The notes under the pieces were generated by a model. It searched no databases and had not been told where the DNA came from. It was given only the letters and a program-made list of their open reading frames with translations. Positions 51,327-60,500 of a stretch of 64,000 nucleotides of DNA are shown in pieces. Where the stretch lies: contig CAKTQP010000004.1 of assembly GCA_934597165.1 (NCBI GenBank), forward strand, positions 1-64,000, read 5' to 3'. Origin of the DNA: an uncultured Oscillospiraceae bacterium (GTDB lineage: Bacteria; Bacillota; Clostridia; Oscillospirales; Oscillospiraceae). The position numbers and the translations under genes are program-made. The stretch's first letter is position 1. Each line of letters starts with the position of its first letter.

Positions 51327-51842
51327 GTGCGAATGGAAAAATGCTGCTGCTTCACCGGCCACCGCCCGCAGAAGCTGCCCTGGGGGAGCGACGAGTGGGA
51401 TTGGCGCTGCGTGGCGTTGAAGGAGCGAATTTTGCTGCTCATCCGGGAGCTGTACCGGGAGGGGTATCGGCACTTCATCACCGGCATGGCGTTGGGCATC
51501 GACACCTACTGCTGCGAGATGGTGCTGCGCCTAAAGGAGGAGCACAACGACGTGGTGCTGGAAGCGGCGCTGCCCTGCCGGGATCAGGACAGGAACTGGA
51601 GCCGGAAGGACAAGGAGCGCTATCGCCGCCTGGTGGCGCAGTGCGACCTGCAGACCCTGGTGCAGGAGGAGTACACCAGAGGCTGTATGCTGCGGCGGGA
51701 TCGGTACATGGTCAGCCGGGCGGAGTGCGTTATCGGCATCTACGACGGCGTGTCCTCCGGCGGCACACGGGTGACCTTGACCTACGCTTTGGAGCAGCAG
51801 AAAGAGGTCAGACTCATCGACTTGGGGGATTTTGAATCATAA
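51327..51842 (+). CDS. SLOG family protein (DUF1273/YpsA-like)
   Basis: The 171-residue protein starts MRMEKCCCFTGHRPQKLPWG, the FTGHRP signature of DUF1273/YpsA proteins in the SLOG nucleotide-binding superfamily. It continues with HFITGMALGIDTYCCEMVL and ends with the GTRVTLTYALEQ segment. SLOG domains are thought to bind nucleotide-derived ligands; YpsA has been linked to cell division in Firmicutes. GTG 51327 is used because GGAGGGG lies 6 bp before it; ATG 51333 is the alternative. It is divergent from dinB across a LexA-like site. Confidence 0.82.
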   Translation: MRMEKCCCFTGHRPQKLPWGSDEWDWRCVALKERILLLIRELYREGYRHFITGMALGIDTYCCEMVLRLKEEHNDVVLEAALPCRDQDRNWSRKDKERYRRLVAQCDLQTLVQEEYTRGCMLRRDRYMVSRAECVIGIYDGVSSGGTRVTLTYALEQQKEVRLIDLGDFES

Positions 51843-51868
51843 CACCATAATAAAATAGTCTCACAGAG

Positions 51869-51936
51869 TTCCGACCTCTTAGAGGTCGGAATAAATTTTA
51901 ATCCGAAAAAACTGGCGGCGTGTACGTCAGTTTTTT
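51869..51936 (+). terminator. Two terminators in series after the SLOG gene
   Basis: First a stem of TTCCGACCTCT with its complement (51869-51891), then AAAAAACTGGCG with CGTCAGTTTTTT (51906-51936). Confidence 0.8.
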
Positions 51937-51957
51937 CTCATATCAGACGGGTAAGTG

Positions 51958-52030
51958 CCGCAGCGTTAAGCAAAATGTGCCGGGGGCACATTTTGTAGCG
52001 TAGGCCCCACCTGTATGACAGGTGGGGAAC
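51958..52030. repeat. Two-hairpin intergenic element, copy 2
   Basis: Starts CCGCAGCGTTAAG like copy 1. Hairpin I: 51971-51981 with 51985-51995, loop GGG. Hairpin II: 52005-52014 with 52018-52027. Relative to copy 1, two pairs of hairpin I and one of hairpin II are changed on both sides, and one C-G pair is inserted. Confidence 0.75.
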
Positions 52031-52053
52031 CTATCGTTGGGAGCGAACGCCTT

Positions 52054-52080
52054 CACCGCTTTTTTTATCCTGCATAGAAT
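52054..52080 (+). promoter_or_regulatory. Possible sigma-K promoter of dpsA
   Basis: CATAGAAT at 52073-52080 resembles the sigma-K -10 (CATAnnnTA) with CACC 15 bp upstream. Dipicolinate synthase is a sigma-K regulon member in Bacillus. The match is partial. Confidence 0.35.
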
Positions 52081-52116
52081 GAACCAGCCCATAAGAAAGG
52101 AAGGTGCTGGCATTTT

Positions 52117-52989
52117 ATGAAGGAAAAACGGTCGTTCTGGATCGTAGGCGGTGACCTCCGACAGATCAAGCTGGCGGAGCTGTTGCTGGAAGACGGACAC
52201 CAGGTGCAGACCTACGCCGTGGAACAGCGCCCGGATCAGGGGAAGCTGCCGGGGACGGATACGCTGCGGGGCATCGAGGAGGCGGACTGCGTCATCCTGC
52301 CCCTGCCGGTGATGGCGGAGCATGGCATCTTGAACAGCAAGCTCTCCGACCGGCGGGTGCCCCTGCAGATGATCTTCCAAAACCTCCGCCCCGGTCAGCT
52401 GGTCTGCGCGGGGAAAGCGCCGCCGGAGGTGCGTGCCATGGCGGAACAGGCGGAGGTGGTGTTCTTTGACTACTTCGCTAGGGAAGAACTGGAAATCGCC
52501 AACGCAGTGCCCACGGTAGAGGGGGCCATCCAGATTGCCATGGAGGAGCTGCCCACCACCCTGTTCGGCACCCGGGTGCTGGTGCTGGGCTTTGGTCGGC
52601 TGGGGAAGCTACTGGCTCATCGGCTGAAGGGGCTGGGCGCCAACGTGACCGTGGCCGCTCGGAGCTACGGCGACCTGGCGTGGATCGAGGCGTACGGCTA
52701 CCAGTCCGAGCGGATAGAGCAGCTGGACGGCTGGCTGGGTGGCTACCAGCTGGTCATCAACACCGTCCCCGCCCGGGTGCTGGATCGTGCCCGGCTGGCG
52801 GACTTGGACGAGGGGACGTTGGTCATCGACCTGGCCTCCAAGCCCGGCGGCGTGGACTTTGAAGGGGCGGCACAGCTGGGCGTCAAGGTCATCTGGGCCC
52901 TGTCCCTGCCGGGGAAGGTGGCGCCGGTCACGTCGGGCAAGATCATCCGTGACACCATCTATCATATCTTAGGGGAGCGTGCGCAATGA
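52117..52989 (+). CDS. dpsA: Dipicolinate synthase subunit A
   Basis: The 290-residue protein makes, together with DpsB, the dipicolinic acid stored in spores. It has an N-terminal dipicolinate synthase domain (FWIVGGDLRQIKLAELL, TLRGIEEADCVILPLP) and a Rossmann domain (VLVLGFGRLGKLLAHRLKGLGA, then VINTVPARVL). The start follows GAAAGGAAGG. The downstream subunit overlaps by 4 bp. Confidence 0.93.
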   Translation: MKEKRSFWIVGGDLRQIKLAELLLEDGHQVQTYAVEQRPDQGKLPGTDTLRGIEEADCVILPLPVMAEHGILNSKLSDRRVPLQMIFQNLRPGQLVCAGKAPPEVRAMAEQAEVVFFDYFAREELEIANAVPTVEGAIQIAMEELPTTLFGTRVLVLGFGRLGKLLAHRLKGLGANVTVAARSYGDLAWIEAYGYQSERIEQLDGWLGGYQLVINTVPARVLDRARLADLDEGTLVIDLASKPGGVDFEGAAQLGVKVIWALSLPGKVAPVTSGKIIRDTIYHILGERAQ

Positions 52990-53582
52990 ACGAAAAAGAA
53001 CTGCGGGTCGGCTTTGTCTTTACCGGCTCTTTCTGTACCTATGACAAGGTGTTCCCGGCGCTGGCCGCCTGTAAGGAACGGTTCGGGGAGGTCATCCCCA
53101 TTTTGTCCAATTTCAGCGCCGTAACTGACACCCGCTTCGGCACGGCGGCGGAGTTTGCGGAGAAGATGACGGAAATCTGCGGCCAGAAGCCCTGGTCGTC
53201 CATCCCGGAGGTGGAGCCCATCGGCCCCCAAAAGCTCCTGGATGTCCTGGTCATCGCCCCCTGCACCGGCAACACCCTGGGCAAGATGGCCGCCGGCATC
53301 ACCGATACATCTGCCACCATGGCCGCCAAGTCCCACCTGCGCAACGGCCGGCCGGTGGTGTTGGGCATCTCCACCAACGACGGCCTGGCGGTGTCCCTGC
53401 GCAACCTGGGGGACTTGAACTGCCGCAAGAACATCTACCTGGTGCCCTTCCGGCAGGATAACCCCATCACCAAGCCCAATTCCCTGGTGGCGGACATGAA
53501 CCAGATCCCCGCCGCCGTGGCTGCTGCCGCACAGGGGAAACAACTGCAACCGGTGCTGTTGGGGGCGTGTATCCCCCTGTAA
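52986..53582 (+). CDS. dpsB: Dipicolinate synthase subunit B
   Basis: The 198-residue flavoprotein subunit (HFCD/Dfp-like fold) has GFVFTGSFCTYDKVFPAL, IGPQKLLDVLVIAPCTGNTLGKMAAGI and the C-terminal IYLVPFRQDNPITKPNSLV. ATG 52986 overlaps the dpsA stop. With dpsA and spoIVB it supports a spore-forming host. Confidence 0.93.
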   Translation: MNEKELRVGFVFTGSFCTYDKVFPALAACKERFGEVIPILSNFSAVTDTRFGTAAEFAEKMTEICGQKPWSSIPEVEPIGPQKLLDVLVIAPCTGNTLGKMAAGITDTSATMAAKSHLRNGRPVVLGISTNDGLAVSLRNLGDLNCRKNIYLVPFRQDNPITKPNSLVADMNQIPAAVAAAAQGKQLQPVLLGACIPL

Positions 53583-53594
53583 CGGCCGGTTTCA

Positions 53595-53624
53595 TTGACA
53601 GTGATAGGGCGGGGATGGTATAAT
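53595..53624 (+). promoter_or_regulatory. Promoter of rfbA
   Basis: Perfect TTGACA (53595-53600) and TATAAT (53619-53624), 18-bp spacer. Confidence 0.85.
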
Positions 53625-53671
53625 TTTGGGACGAAAAACGAGTGGGACGTCGAAAAGGAGACGATAAACAT

Positions 53672-54529
53672 ATGAAAGGTATCATTCTGGCCGCGGGCAA
53701 AGGCACCCGCCTGTACCCCATGACCCGTCCGGTCTGCAAACCGCTGCTGCCGGTGTACGATAAGCCGTTAATTTATTATTCCGTGTCCGTCCTCATGGAG
53801 GCGGGCATCCGGGATATCCTGGTCATCGTGCCCCCCGGAGAGGAACACGTGTTCCAGGCGCTGCTGGGTGACGGCAGTCAGTGGGGCATCTCCATCACCT
53901 ACGCCGTCCAGCTGGTGCCCCGTGGCATCGCCGACGCCATGCTGGTGGGGGCGGAGTTCGTCGGCCAGGACAGCGTGTGCCTGGTGCTGGGGGACAACAT
54001 CTTCTACCAGGAAGGCTTTGGCGACGTGCTGAAGCAGGCGGTCGCCCACAACCACGGCGCTACCGTCTTCGGTTACTACGTGGAGGACCCCAGACCCTTC
54101 GGCGTGGTGGAGTTTGACGCCGATGGCAAGGCGCTCTCCATCGAGGAAAAGCCCCAGCAGCCCAAGAGCCACTATATCATCCCCGGCCTGTACTTTTACG
54201 ACAATCAGGTCATCGACATCGCCCGGAACCTGAAGCCCTCCGCCCGTGGGGAGCTGGAAATCACCGACGTGAACCTGGAATATCTCCGCCGGGAACAGCT
54301 TCAGGTGGTGCGCCTGGAACAGGACTTCGTGTGGCTGGACGCCGGCACCGCAGACAGCGTGCTGGAGGCCGCCGAGACCGTCCGGGACATCCAGCGGGAC
54401 ACCGGTCACTACGTGGGCTGCATCGAGAAGTGTGCCCTGGAGGCTGGTTGGATTTCTGCTGAGCAAGTCCACCAGCTGGGGACGGAACTGGAAAAGACGA
54501 AGTATGGACAGTACCTGCTGAGCCTGTAA
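53672..54529 (+). CDS. rfbA: Glucose-1-phosphate thymidylyltransferase
   Basis: The 285-residue enzyme makes dTDP-glucose, the first step to dTDP-rhamnose and other deoxysugars of the cell envelope. Motifs: GIILAAGKGTRLYPMT (nucleotide-binding), KPLLPVYDKPLIYY, LVLGDNIFY, and the sugar-binding EEKPQQPKSHY and GELEITDVN. Unusually, the other rfb genes (rfbB, C, D) are not next to it. ATG 53672 lies after AAAAGGAGA. Confidence 0.94.
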   Translation: MKGIILAAGKGTRLYPMTRPVCKPLLPVYDKPLIYYSVSVLMEAGIRDILVIVPPGEEHVFQALLGDGSQWGISITYAVQLVPRGIADAMLVGAEFVGQDSVCLVLGDNIFYQEGFGDVLKQAVAHNHGATVFGYYVEDPRPFGVVEFDADGKALSIEEKPQQPKSHYIIPGLYFYDNQVIDIARNLKPSARGELEITDVNLEYLRREQLQVVRLEQDFVWLDAGTADSVLEAAETVRDIQRDTGHYVGCIEKCALEAGWISAEQVHQLGTELEKTKYGQYLLSL

Positions 54530-54618
54530 AGCAAATAGAGCAGAGCCACGCGCCGGACAGAGGAAGAATGTGTCCGGCGCTGGTGATTGCTTTCGCTAGA
54601 TAGAGAGGAGGAACAGCA

Positions 54619-55440
54619 ATGCTCCAATATTTAGAAAAAACCTTTGACGTGGACTTGACCGCCCTGCGCACCGCCATGGCCGGTCACGTGTTCGGACTCA
54701 TCGCCACCCTGGTCATCGGCTTCCTGTTGGCCAAGCTCATCATCCTGGCGGTGGACAAGACCCTTTCGAAACTGCCCCTGGAGAAGACCCTGTACCGGTT
54801 CATCCGCTCGGTGGTCCGCATCGTGGTCTACTTCATCTGGATCCTGGAGGTGGCCAGCCGCTGCGGTCTGGACGCCAAATACCTGGTCACCTTGGCTTCC
54901 GTGCTCTCCGCCGCCTTCGCCTTGGCTGCCCAAGGCTCCCTGTCCAACCTGTTCGGCGGCATTTTATTGCTGGTGTCCAAGCCCTTCCTGGTGGGCGATT
55001 ACGTCATCGCCGGCGGAGTAGAGGGGACGGTCTTGCAGATTGGCCTGCTGAACACCCAGATCAACACCCTGGACAACAAGCGCATCAGCGTCCCCAACAG
55101 CACCATCTCCAGCGCCACCATCACCAACTGCTCCACCGAGGGCAAGCGCCGGGTGGACCTGACCTTCAGCGCCTCCTATGACAACGACACCGACCAGGTC
55201 AAACGCGCCCTGATGGAGGCGGTGTCCGAGGTGGACAAGATCGTCAACGACCCCATCCCCCCCTTCATCCGGGTGGCGCAGTACGCGGACAGCGGCATCA
55301 ACTACGTGGTGCGGGTGTGGTGCCTGACGTCGGACTACTGGGAGGTCTACTACGACCTGATGGAAAAGGTGAAGGAATCCTTTGACCGAAATGGCGTGGA
55401 AATGCCCTACAACCATGTGGTCATCCAGATGGAACGGTGA
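54619..55440 (+). CDS. MscS-type mechanosensitive ion channel
   Basis: The 273-residue protein has three N-terminal hydrophobic helices (about 20-45, 60-80, 87-113). The third is the pore helix with the Gly/Ala-rich ASVLSAAFALAAQGSLSNLFGG pattern. The cytoplasmic beta domain (PFLVGDYVIAGGVEGTVLQIGLLNTQINTLDNKRISVPNS) and C-terminal domain follow. It releases solutes on osmotic downshock. The gene stands alone behind GAGAGGAGG; a 9-bp hairpin (about 54550-54580) lies between it and rfbA. Confidence 0.93.
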   Translation: MLQYLEKTFDVDLTALRTAMAGHVFGLIATLVIGFLLAKLIILAVDKTLSKLPLEKTLYRFIRSVVRIVVYFIWILEVASRCGLDAKYLVTLASVLSAAFALAAQGSLSNLFGGILLLVSKPFLVGDYVIAGGVEGTVLQIGLLNTQINTLDNKRISVPNSTISSATITNCSTEGKRRVDLTFSASYDNDTDQVKRALMEAVSEVDKIVNDPIPPFIRVAQYADSGINYVVRVWCLTSDYWEVYYDLMEKVKESFDRNGVEMPYNHVVIQMER

Positions 55441-55476
55441 AAGGGAAAGAAAGGCAGGTAAAATGCGCACATCCCC

Positions 55477-55505
55477 TTGCAAAAAGAACGGATTTGCGAT
55501 AAAAT
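55477..55505 (+). promoter_or_regulatory. Promoter of efp
   Basis: TTGCAA (55477-55482), 17-bp spacer, TAAAAT (55500-55505). Confidence 0.65.
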
Positions 55506-55568
55506 AAAACAAATATGACTTGCGCCGCTCTGCGGCCGGGTTGTTGAATCTTGAAGGAGCTGAATAGA

Positions 55569-56129
55569 ATGATTACTGCCAGCGATTTTAGAAATGGCAA
55601 GACCTTCGAATATGAGGGAAAAGTAATGCAGGTCGTGGAATTCCAGCACGTCAAGCCCGGCAAGGGCGCTGCTTTTGTGCGGACCAAGATGAAGAACGTC
55701 ATCACCGGTGCAGTCACCGAAACGTCCTTCAACCCCACTGCAAAGTTTGAAGAAGCATTTATCGAACGCAAGGAAATGGAATACAGCTACGAGGACGACG
55801 GTCTGTACTATTTCATGGACACTGAGACCTATGACATGATCCCCTTGAATGGCGATCAGCTGGGTGATGCGTTCAAGTTCGTCAAGGAGAACACCCCCTG
55901 TAAGGTCCTGTCCTACAAGGGCAAGGTCTTCGGCGTGGAACCCCCCAACTTCATGGAACTGGAAGTGGTCAAGACCGAACCCGGCGTCCGTGGCGATACC
56001 GCTACCAACGTGACCAAGCCCGCTACCCTGGAGACCGGCGCGGAGATCAAGGTGCCTCTGTTCATCAACGAAGGCGACCGTATCCAGGTCGATACCCGTA
56101 CTGGCGAATATATGTCCCGTTGTAAGTGA
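55569..56129 (+). CDS. efp: Elongation factor P
   Basis: The 186-residue factor helps ribosomes through polyproline stretches. It has the three-domain EF-P layout with Lys32 at the tip of the first domain ([14 protein letters not shown]), the site modified in other bacteria, and the C-terminal [16 protein letters not shown]. No epmA/epmB-type modification genes are in the window. ATG 55569 follows GAAGGAGC. Confidence 0.96.
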   Translation: MITASDFRNGKTFEYEGKVMQVVEFQHVKPGKGAAFVRTKMKNVITGAVTETSFNPTAKFEEAFIERKEMEYSYEDDGLYYFMDTETYDMIPLNGDQLGDAFKFVKENTPCKVLSYKGKVFGVEPPNFMELEVVKTEPGVRGDTATNVTKPATLETGAEIKVPLFINEGDRIQVDTRTGEYMSRCK

Positions 56130-56137
56130 TCCACTCT

Positions 56138-56169
56138 GCTGCGCTGGCCGTTGGGCTGGCGCAGTTTTT
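56138..56169 (+). terminator. Terminator after efp
   Basis: CTGCGC...GCGCAG stem with inner GGCC pairing, followed by a T run. Confidence 0.8.
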
Positions 56170-56197
56170 TTCAAACGCGAAAGGAGCGAAGCGACCG

Positions 56198-56575
56198 ATG
56201 TCTCTGGCAGAAAAAATGGGATACCTCCGCGGCCTGGCCGATGGCATGAACCTGGACGGGGCGAAAGACCAGCAGGGGAAGCTGCTGTCCGCCCTGGTGG
56301 ACGTGGTGGAGGAGCTGGCGGAGCAGACCGCCGCCAACGAGGAAGCAGGCAAGGAGCTGCACGAACAGCTGGACGAGCTGACCGAGAGCTTGGACGTGCT
56401 GGAGACCTTGGTGGTGGACAGCTTCGAGGACGAGGACGACGAGGAGGAGGAATACGAGGTGGAGTGCCCCAACTGCGGCGGTGCGATTTTGCTGGACGGG
56501 GAGACCCTGGAGTCCGGCGTGGTCACCTGCCCCTCCTGTGAGAAGAAATTCGAGATCGACCTCGGTTTTGAATAA
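56198..56575 (+). CDS. CD1247 N-terminal domain protein with zinc ribbon
   Basis: The 125-residue protein begins MSLAEKMGYLRGLADGMNLD, matching the CD1247 N-terminal domain of Clostridia. A long acidic coiled coil follows (about 30-85), then a zinc ribbon (CPNCGG...CPSCEKKF). No function is known; the layout suggests a small adaptor or transcription-related factor. It lies 68 bp after efp, with a terminator in between and AAAGGAG upstream. Confidence 0.8.
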   Translation: MSLAEKMGYLRGLADGMNLDGAKDQQGKLLSALVDVVEELAEQTAANEEAGKELHEQLDELTESLDVLETLVVDSFEDEDDEEEEYEVECPNCGGAILLDGETLESGVVTCPSCEKKFEIDLGFE

Positions 56576-56587
56576 AATGGTATCCAA

Positions 56588-56626
56588 AAGACCCGACGTG
56601 GCAGCAGTCACGCCGGGTCTTTTTGC
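56588..56626 (+). terminator. Terminator after the CD1247-type gene
   Basis: AAAAGACCCG pairs with CGGGTCTTTT around a GTG/CAC inner stem; T run follows. Confidence 0.85.
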
Positions 56627-56676
56627 GTCCAGATAGGGCACCTTGACAAAATGTGTCGCGAATTTGCTCGTTTCTA

Positions 56677-56705
56677 TTGCCACCGCTTCCCATCCATGCT
56701 ACAAT
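56677..56705 (+). promoter_or_regulatory. Promoter of the TetR gene
   Basis: TTGCCA (56677-56682), 17-bp spacer, TGC-TACAAT (56700-56705). Confidence 0.7.
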
Positions 56706-56706
56706 A

Positions 56707-56722
56707 TTGGTGTACACACCAA
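56707..56722. promoter_or_regulatory. Probable TetR operator
   Basis: A perfect 7-bp inverted repeat, TTGGTGT-AC-ACACCAA, begins one base after the -10 box, where a bound dimer would block its own transcription. Confidence 0.65.
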
Positions 56723-56734
56723 AAAGAAAAGGGG

Positions 56735-57451
56735 ATGATGGCCATCGCTCATACCAGTGCGAGCCTGCCCACGAAAAAACGCATCCTGACCGTCTGCGTG
56801 AAGCTCTTTTTGGAGAAGGGCTACAAGAAGACCACCCTGGCCGAGATCATCAAGAAGGCCAACGTCTCCTATAGCTCCTTCCAGAACATCTTCCGCGCCA
56901 AGGACGGCGTGCTGACGGAGCTGGTGCAGTTCATGTTCTCCAACCAGTTCGCCATGGCGCGCAGCGAAGCGGGGGCAGCACTGCCGCCGGTCTACGTCTA
57001 CGCGGTGGAGACCGCCATCCAGATGACCCTGACCGAGCTGAACGAGAACCTGCGGGAGATCTACATCGAAGCCTACACCCAGAAGGAGGCGTCGGAGTAC
57101 ATCCTGAGGGAGACCGCCAAGGAGCTGTACCAGATTTTTGGCTCCTATCAGCCCCAGCTGACCCCGCGGGATTTCTACGACATGGAGATCGGTTCGGCCA
57201 GCATCATGCGGGGCTACATGGCGCACCCCTGTGACGAGGTGCTGACGCTGGAAAAGAAGGTGCGGCTGTTCCTGACCATGAGCCTGCGGGCGTACCATGT
57301 CCCGACGGAGGAGATCGAGGCGGCCATCCGGTTCGTGGAGGGGCTGGACATCCGTGCCACCGCCGAACAGGTGATGCAGGAGCTGTTCCAGGAGCTGGCC
57401 ATGCGGTTCGAGTTCTCCCTGGCGGGGCTCGCGGCACCGACGAAACAGTAA
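56735..57451 (+). CDS. TetR/AcrR-family transcriptional regulator
   Basis: The 238-residue protein has the TetR helix-turn-helix (RILTVCVKLFLEKGYKKTTLAEIIKKANVSYSSFQNIF) and an all-helical ligand domain. It probably represses itself through the inverted repeat overlapping its start region. The large surface-protein gene 54 bp downstream could be in the same transcript. AAGGGG lies close before the two adjacent ATG codons (56735 and 56738), so the exact start is uncertain. Confidence 0.85.
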   Translation: MMAIAHTSASLPTKKRILTVCVKLFLEKGYKKTTLAEIIKKANVSYSSFQNIFRAKDGVLTELVQFMFSNQFAMARSEAGAALPPVYVYAVETAIQMTLTELNENLREIYIEAYTQKEASEYILRETAKELYQIFGSYQPQLTPRDFYDMEIGSASIMRGYMAHPCDEVLTLEKKVRLFLTMSLRAYHVPTEEIEAAIRFVEGLDIRATAEQVMQELFQELAMRFEFSLAGLAAPTKQ

Positions 57452-57505
57452 GAAGCCACCACGTGTTCCCCACGGGAACGCCCAGACAGAAAGTGAGGTA
57501 TGACC

Positions 57506-60500
57506 ATGAAAAGACGAATCCTCAGCATCCTGCTCCTATGCAGTATGGTGCTGACCACGCTGCCTGCGACGGCTTTCGCCGAGGAGGGGCAGGAGGCTCC
57601 CATTCAGGAAACGCCCGTGTGCAGCTGCGAGACGGCTTGCACGGAGGAGGGCATGAACGCAGACTGCCCGGTCTGCGGCGCGGAAGGCGCTGCGCCGGAA
57701 GCCTGCGAAAAATATGTCCCGGCCACGGAAGCAGCGGAAGACGAGCCGGAACCGGAACCGGAGCAGCAGCCGGAAGAACAGCCGGAGAAGGAACCGGAAC
57801 CCACCGTGCAGGCACCCGCTCCGGCGGTGCAAAATGCGGAGGGGGCGGGGATGCCGGTCACCTATGCGGCAGTAAAGGAAGTCACCACAGAGCAGGAGCT
57901 GAAAGACGCATTAGGTGACAGTTCGGTTGACACCATCAAGCTGACGAAGGACGTGACACTGACTGCTAAGCTGGAAAACACACGTGATGTTAAGCTGGAC
58001 CTGAACGGCAAGGTGCTGAACCTGAACGGCAATCAAATCCGGGCGAGAAGAAATACGTTGACGCTGATCGACAGTGACTCTAGTGCGGAACACAAGTTCA
58101 GGGAAGATGCCTCGGGACTGTGGGTGCTGGATAACGGCGGCGATAAGAAAGTCCGTGGCGGCGTCATCACCGGCGGCAACGGTGTGCGCGTAACAAAAAA
58201 TTATGGCAGGTTCACCATGGCTGGCGGCAATATCGTGGGCTGCACCGCAGAAAAGGGCGGCGGCGTATATGTGGAAACCGGCAGCGGAGATGTGCAAACC
58301 AACTTCACCATGAAGGACGGCAGCAGTATCGTTGGCTGCACCGCAAGCAAAGAGGGCGGCGGCGTATATGTGGAAAGAGAGTTCACCATGACTGGCGGCA
58401 GCATCAAGAGCTGCAAGGTTACTAACTCTAACGAGGACACTTTTGGCGGCGGTGTGTCCGTATGGGGCACATTCACCATGACTGGCGGCGAGATCACGGG
58501 CTGCAGGGCTACCGTTGGCGATACTAAGAAATCTGCTTATGGCGGCGGCGTGCATGTGGACGGCACGTTCAATATGGGCGGAAGTGCGAAGATCACCAGC
58601 TGTATTTCCGGTTCCGACTTCGGCAATGGTGTGTATATCAGAGGCACTGGCACCATGACGATGGACGGTGGAGAAATCTCTAACTGCAACGATGAGTGGC
58701 ACATTTGGGGAGTCTATATAGCAGCCGGCCACGAGGAAGGCGGAGGCTGTTTGGATGCCAAAGGCGGGAAGATAAAAGACAAAGTGTTCTCCTCTGGTGG
58801 TACCATCCAAAATAGTGGGACGTCCGGCGGCACCGTTTTTGAAGCGTCGGTTGAGAACAATATCGCTACCAACTCCGACGGCAGCTTCGCTTCCGCCAGT
58901 ACCATCTCCGGCGGCACCTTCAAGGATAAGGTGACGAACGTAGCTCGCTGCACCATCTCCGGCGGCATCTTCGAAGGCCAGGTGACGAATAGCGGCACCA
59001 TCTCCGATGGCACGTTCAAAAATCGGGTCACGAACAACGCTGGCAGCACCATCTCCGGCGGTACGTTTGAAGGCCAGGTGACGAATAACGGCACCATCAA
59101 CAACGGCACCTTCAAAGATGAGGTGACGAACAACGGCACCATGACCGGCGGCACCTCTAAAAAGGGTATCACGGGCAACAAGCCCCAAAACACCCTCTTC
59201 ACCGTGACGTTCGACACCGACGGCGGCTCAACGGCACCTGCGGCACAGTATTTCCTGTCTACCGGCGGCAAAGTCGCCAAGCCTGCTGATCCGACAAAAG
59301 CGGGTTACGTCTTTATCGACTGGTACAACGGCGACAACGCATATGATTTCGACCAGACGGTCACCACAGACCTGGCCCTCAAAGCACATTGGCTCAAAAC
59401 CATCCCCGGCAAGGGAACGGAAGCCGAGCCTTACCAAATTTCCAACGCAGAAGACCTGAAGGTTTTCCGCGACATCGTCAACGGCACAGGCGGCCAGACG
59501 AAGAAAACCGACGCTTGCGGCGAGCTGACAGCTAACATCGACCTGGAAAACGAGGAATGGACGCCCATCGGCGTAGATATGGATTCGGCCTATACCGGCA
59601 CCTTTGAAGGCAATCATAAGACCATCACGGGGCTGAAGATAACGCAGAACATTCAGTATGCGGGCTTGTTTGGCTACATCAATGGCGCCACCATCTCCAA
59701 CGTGACACTGAAAGGCGGCAGCATTAGAACTGAATACGAACGCGGATACGCCGGTGGTATCGTGGCGTTTGCCCAGGGTGGCACCATTACAGGCTGTGGC
59801 AATGAGAATCCTGTGACCGGCGGCAGCTTCACTTGTGTCGGCGGTATCGTGGGAGCTATTTATGACAGCATCAAGATCGACCGCAGCTATAACACCGGCA
59901 CCATTGCAGGTACGAGCGATAATAATCTTCAAAGTCGTGTTGGCGGCCTCATAGGAAGCAGCTTCTCTAATAACCCGGAAGTCATAGACTGCTATAATAC
60001 TGGCGCAGTCCGTACAGGGGAATACGTTGGCGGTCTCAGTGGCTACACTGAGGGCTCGGATTGTCGCTTCTACTCCTGTTACAATATAGGTTCTGTGACA
60101 GATGGAACGCACGTCGGCGACATCACGGGTGATAAGGCTCATTGTTATAGCTGCTACCATCTGAAGACATCAAACAACAATTATGGCAACGGGCAGTCGG
60201 AAGAAGCGGAGTCTAAAACCGCCGAAGAGTTTGCCAACGGCACAGTGCTGAAGCTGCTGAAAGAGAACAACGTTGACAAGCGCACCGCAGGCGACCCCTG
60301 GGCCGACGAATGCAAGTATCTGTCCGTTGCAGAGCGCACCCTGCCGGTCTTCAAGTGGCAGACAAACCTGGGTGAGCACGAGCACAGCTGGGGCGATTGG
60401 AGCCACGTTGACGGCACAGAGACCCATAAACGCAGCTGCACCTGCGGCGCAGCAGAGACGGAGAAGTGCCACGGCGGCACGTCCACCTGCACGGCGAAGG

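Noticed and set aside
58900..59170. Regular repeats that could suggest a CRISPR array
   Set aside because: The repeats are in frame within the surface protein gene, encode ISGGTF-type units, and vary in sequence and spacing.
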